Shown here in pieces: positions 5,177 through 6,643 of a stretch of DNA of 6,643 nt. Each line of letters opens with the position of its first letter. Position 1 is the stretch's first letter. Position numbers and translations under genes: made by a program. This stretch comes from Pseudomonas sp. UBA5782 (lineage in GTDB: Bacteria; Pseudomonadota; Gammaproteobacteria; Pseudomonadales; Pseudomonadaceae): the NCBI GenBank assembly GCA_002418465.1, contig DIEE01000285.1, forward strand, positions 1-6,643, in the 5' to 3' direction. Below the pieces are notes generated by a model, which was not told the DNA's origin, made no database searches, and saw only the letters and a program-made list of their open reading frames with translations.

Positions 5177-6325
5177 TTAGTCGTGAGCGTTCGGCGAGTG
5201 CTGTATCTGGTAGCGCGTACTGCGCCCGCCACCCGGCAGCCGGGCAAGGCAGCCTTTCTCGACAAGATCGCTCAGATGACGCGTGGCGGTGGCTTTCGAG
5301 ACTTTGGCGACTGCCTGGTACTGGGCCGCGCTGATGCCGTTCTCGAAACCCTGTTCGCCACCATCGAGCAGGCGATTGAGCACTTTGATCTGTTCGGCGG
5401 ACAGGGCGTGGTCGCGATGGGTTTGCCAGTAGCGCGTCTTGACCAGCACGCGGTCTATGCGGGCGAGGGCCTGTTCGAGGCTTTTGAGCAGCGTGGCGAG
5501 GAACCAGAGCAGCCAGGCGGTGATATCCAGAGTGCCTTTCTGACTGGTTTCGAGTGCGCGGTAATAGCCGGCGCGGTCGTCGAGGATGCTGGCGGACATG
5601 GCGTAAAAGCGGATGGCTTGCTGTTCGCTCTGGGCTAGCGCCAGGTCGGTGAGGGCACGAGTCAGGCGGCCGTTGCCATCGTCGAAGGGGTGCAGGGTGA
5701 CGAACCAGAAGTGCGCGATGCCGGCGCGTAGAAAAGGGTCGAGGCCTGTATCGTCGCGGCTGCTCTCGAACCAGGTGAGGAAGTCTGCCAGTTGCGCTTC
5801 CAGCCCGGCGCGGGGTGGGGCCTCGAAATGCACGGTGGGGTGGTCGAGTCGACCGGAAACAACCTGCATGGGCTCTTCGCCGCGTAGCGTGCCAATGCGC
5901 AGTGGGCGGACCAGCAGGTTGTCGTCGCTGGGGAATAGCCAGCGGTGCCAGCCGTACAGTCGCTCCAGGTCCAGCGGCCGCTGATCTGCATGAGTGGCAT
6001 CCAGCAGCAATTCCGCCAGGCCCTCGGAGCGCGCGCTGGTGCGGCCTTCCTCGTTCAGCCCCAGGCGCCGCGCCAGGGATGAGCGCACCGAGCCGACATT
6101 CAGCTGCTCACCCTCGATGGCCGATGAGGTGACGATGTTCTGCAGCATGGCATCCAGGCTGCTTTGCACTTCGGTGTCACTCCCCACCGCGCCGAGCATT
6201 CCTAACAAACGCCCCTGAGCCTGACCGCAGGCGCGCAGCAGCGGGGCCAGCGTATCGGCTTGCCAGCTGAAATGGGGCCAGTCGGGCTGCTGCCAGATCC
6301 AGAACGGAGCATTCATAAAGGGCAT
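5177..6325 (-). CDS. Fic family protein AMP-transferase with DUF4172 N-terminus and C-terminal winged HTH (382 aa)
   Basis: Fic enzymes transfer AMP from ATP to hydroxyl side chains of target proteins. The complete motif HPFDDGNGRLTR (212-223) is present, with catalytic His212, Asp216 and the anion-binding Gly217-Asn-Gly-Arg220. The N-terminus (FWIWQQPDWPHFSWQ, 8-22) is of the DUF4172 type. Residues 67-72 (SSAIEG) fit the inhibitory [S/T]xxxE[G/N] motif, with Glu71 expected to block ATP, so this is a self-inhibited class II Fic. The C-terminus (about 306-375) looks like a winged helix: an SAAQYQAVAKVSKATATRHLSDLVEKGCL segment and a Gly-rich wing. This supports DNA binding, plausibly to the inverted repeats upstream. 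No good ribosome binding site precedes ATG 6325 or the alternative ATG 6316 (MNAPFW), so the start is uncertain by three codons. All catalytic residues are intact. The protein target is unknown. Confidence 0.93.
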   Translation of the reverse strand: MPFMNAPFWIWQQPDWPHFSWQADTLAPLLRACGQAQGRLLGMLGAVGSDTEVQSSLDAMLQNIVTSSAIEGEQLNVGSVRSSLARRLGLNEEGRTSARSEGLAELLLDATHADQRPLDLERLYGWHRWLFPSDDNLLVRPLRIGTLRGEEPMQVVSGRLDHPTVHFEAPPRAGLEAQLADFLTWFESSRDDTGLDPFLRAGIAHFWFVTLHPFDDGNGRLTRALTDLALAQSEQQAIRFYAMSASILDDRAGYYRALETSQKGTLDITAWLLWFLATLLKSLEQALARIDRVLVKTRYWQTHRDHALSAEQIKVLNRLLDGGEQGFENGISAAQYQAVAKVSKATATRHLSDLVEKGCLARLPGGGRSTRYQIQHSPNAHD

Positions 6326-6332
6326 TAGACGA

Positions 6333-6361
6333 TGAGCCGATTGGAGAGCCTATTCGGCTCA
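6333..6361. promoter_or_regulatory. Operator-like 29-bp inverted repeat, fic-proximal copy
   Basis: TGAGCCGAT at the left end (6333-6341) and TATTCGGCTCA at the right end (6351-6361) are inverted copies of one half-site, TGAGCCGAA/T. The second copy at 6367-6395 has the same 29-bp length, so the half-site geometry is conserved while the central bases differ. It lies between the predicted promoter and the fic start, in the 5' leader. The likely ligand is the Fic protein's own C-terminal HTH, which is an inference. Confidence 0.65.
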
Positions 6362-6366
6362 TGTAG

Positions 6367-6395
6367 TGAGCCGATAATGCCGGCTATTCGGCTCA
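6367..6395. promoter_or_regulatory. Operator-like 29-bp inverted repeat, promoter-overlapping copy
   Basis: TGAGCCGATA (6367-6376) and TATTCGGCTCA (6385-6395) repeat the layout found 34 bp away at 6333-6361. This copy overlaps the spacer and -10 of the predicted fic promoter, so occupation should repress transcription. The inner half-sites of the two copies also face each other across 5 bp (6351-6376) and could form a hairpin in RNA. Confidence 0.65.
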
Positions 6396-6402
6396 CTGTC
6401 GA
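6374..6402 (-). promoter_or_regulatory. Predicted promoter of the fic gene
   Basis: On the minus strand TCGACA (6402-6397, one mismatch to TTGACA), a 17-bp spacer and CATTAT (6379-6374, four of six to TATAAT) form a reasonable sigma70-type promoter. Transcription would start near 6367, about 40 nt before the fic start. It overlaps the second inverted repeat. Confidence 0.45.
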
Positions 6403-6554
6403 ATCGCCGGGTCGGTTCAGCGCATGGTCCGGGATGTCAGGGGAGCGCCCATCGTTGAGCGCGTGTACCCCGGCGGCTTGGCCGTTCCTGTACTCATCTC
6501 AGATGCAAGCGGGGGCACGCGCTGGCGAACGGCCGAACGCGCCTTTTGCCGAAC
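6396..6554. other. Intergenic region between the copper-binding protein gene and fic
   Basis: This GC-rich stretch holds no open frame I can support. GGCCGTTC (6480-6487) and GAACGGCC (6527-6534) are inverted copies 39 bp apart, without a following T-run, so they are not a convincing terminator for the copper-binding protein gene. The fic -35 occupies its left end. Confidence 0.35.
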
Positions 6555-6643
6555 TCAAGCCACCATCGCCTCGCACTCCGCCGCACAACGCTGGCAGGCC
6601 TGGGCGCATTGCTGGCAGTGGTCGTGGGAGTGGCGGGGGGGGT
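6555..6643 (-). CDS. Four-helix-bundle copper-binding protein, C-terminal fragment
   Basis: The minus strand reads in frame from the window edge to TGA at 6557-6555, giving a tail that includes HSHDHCQQCAQACQRCAAEC followed by EAMVA. The regular cysteines (HCxxCAxxCxxCAxEC) are typical of the last helix of small cytosolic copper-storage (Csp-like, formerly DUF326) proteins, whose helices line a core with Cys thiolates that bind Cu(I). The His-rich stretch just before it is also typical. The N-terminus and promoter lie beyond the window. The tail is too short for a firm subfamily call, but the cysteine pattern is distinctive. Confidence 0.72.
   Translation of the reverse strand, partial: PPRHSHDHCQQCAQACQRCAAECEAMVA

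Noticed and set aside
6333..6395. The repeated TGAGCCGAT/TATTCGGCTCA units as a CRISPR array
   Set aside because: Only two units of inverted half-sites with very short central sequences over a promoter and no cas genes; operators explain them better.
6480..6534. GGCCGTTC/GAACGGCC inverted repeat as terminator of the copper-binding protein gene
   Set aside because: The 39-bp loop is long and no T-run follows on the minus strand.

Overview
The window looks like a Pseudomonas-type gammaproteobacterial chromosome. It is GC-rich, with a cobS 3' end, a Pseudomonas-style Bro-N/XRE regulatory pair, a DUF4172-type Fic protein, a NERD-zinc finger protein and the tail of a four-helix-bundle copper-binding protein. 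This assignment rests on gene content and codon use only.

Layout, left to right. Positions 1-480 (+) are the C-terminal part of cobS (cobalamin biosynthesis). Positions 568-1095 (-) encode a short Bro-N antirepressor-like protein. It is divergent from a small XRE-type regulator (+, start between 1238 and 1277, end 1513). Two copies of GTTCCA-N4-TGGAAC lie between them: one fills the spacer of a predicted leftward promoter and the other lies just after its -10. Positions 1514-1716 hold no recognisable gene. From about 1717 to 4140 the DNA becomes clearly AT-rich and holds two overlapping minus-strand genes: a 352-aa protein resembling the NdpA/YejK nucleoid-associated family, followed by a protein of about 444 aa with C-terminal membrane segments and no family I recognise. 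GC-rich DNA resumes with a minus-strand NERD nuclease-like protein (4165-5079), a minus-strand Fic AMP-transferase (5177-6325) and the last codons of a minus-strand copper-binding protein (6555-6643).

How the genes may work together. Five minus-strand genes run csp-like, fic, NERD, NdpA-like, membrane protein. Only the last two are clearly coupled by overlap. The AT-rich pair beside NERD, Fic and phage-style regulatory genes looks like an accessory or defence-type insertion. A soluble, possibly nucleic-acid-associated protein paired with a membrane-anchored partner is the best candidate for an undescribed system here. Function is inferred from context only.

Two other signals stand out. The NERD gene appears to carry an in-frame palindromic repeat insertion of about 150 bp centred on 4608. 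The fic upstream region carries two 29-bp inverted repeats with identical geometry, 34 bp apart, overlapping a predicted promoter.
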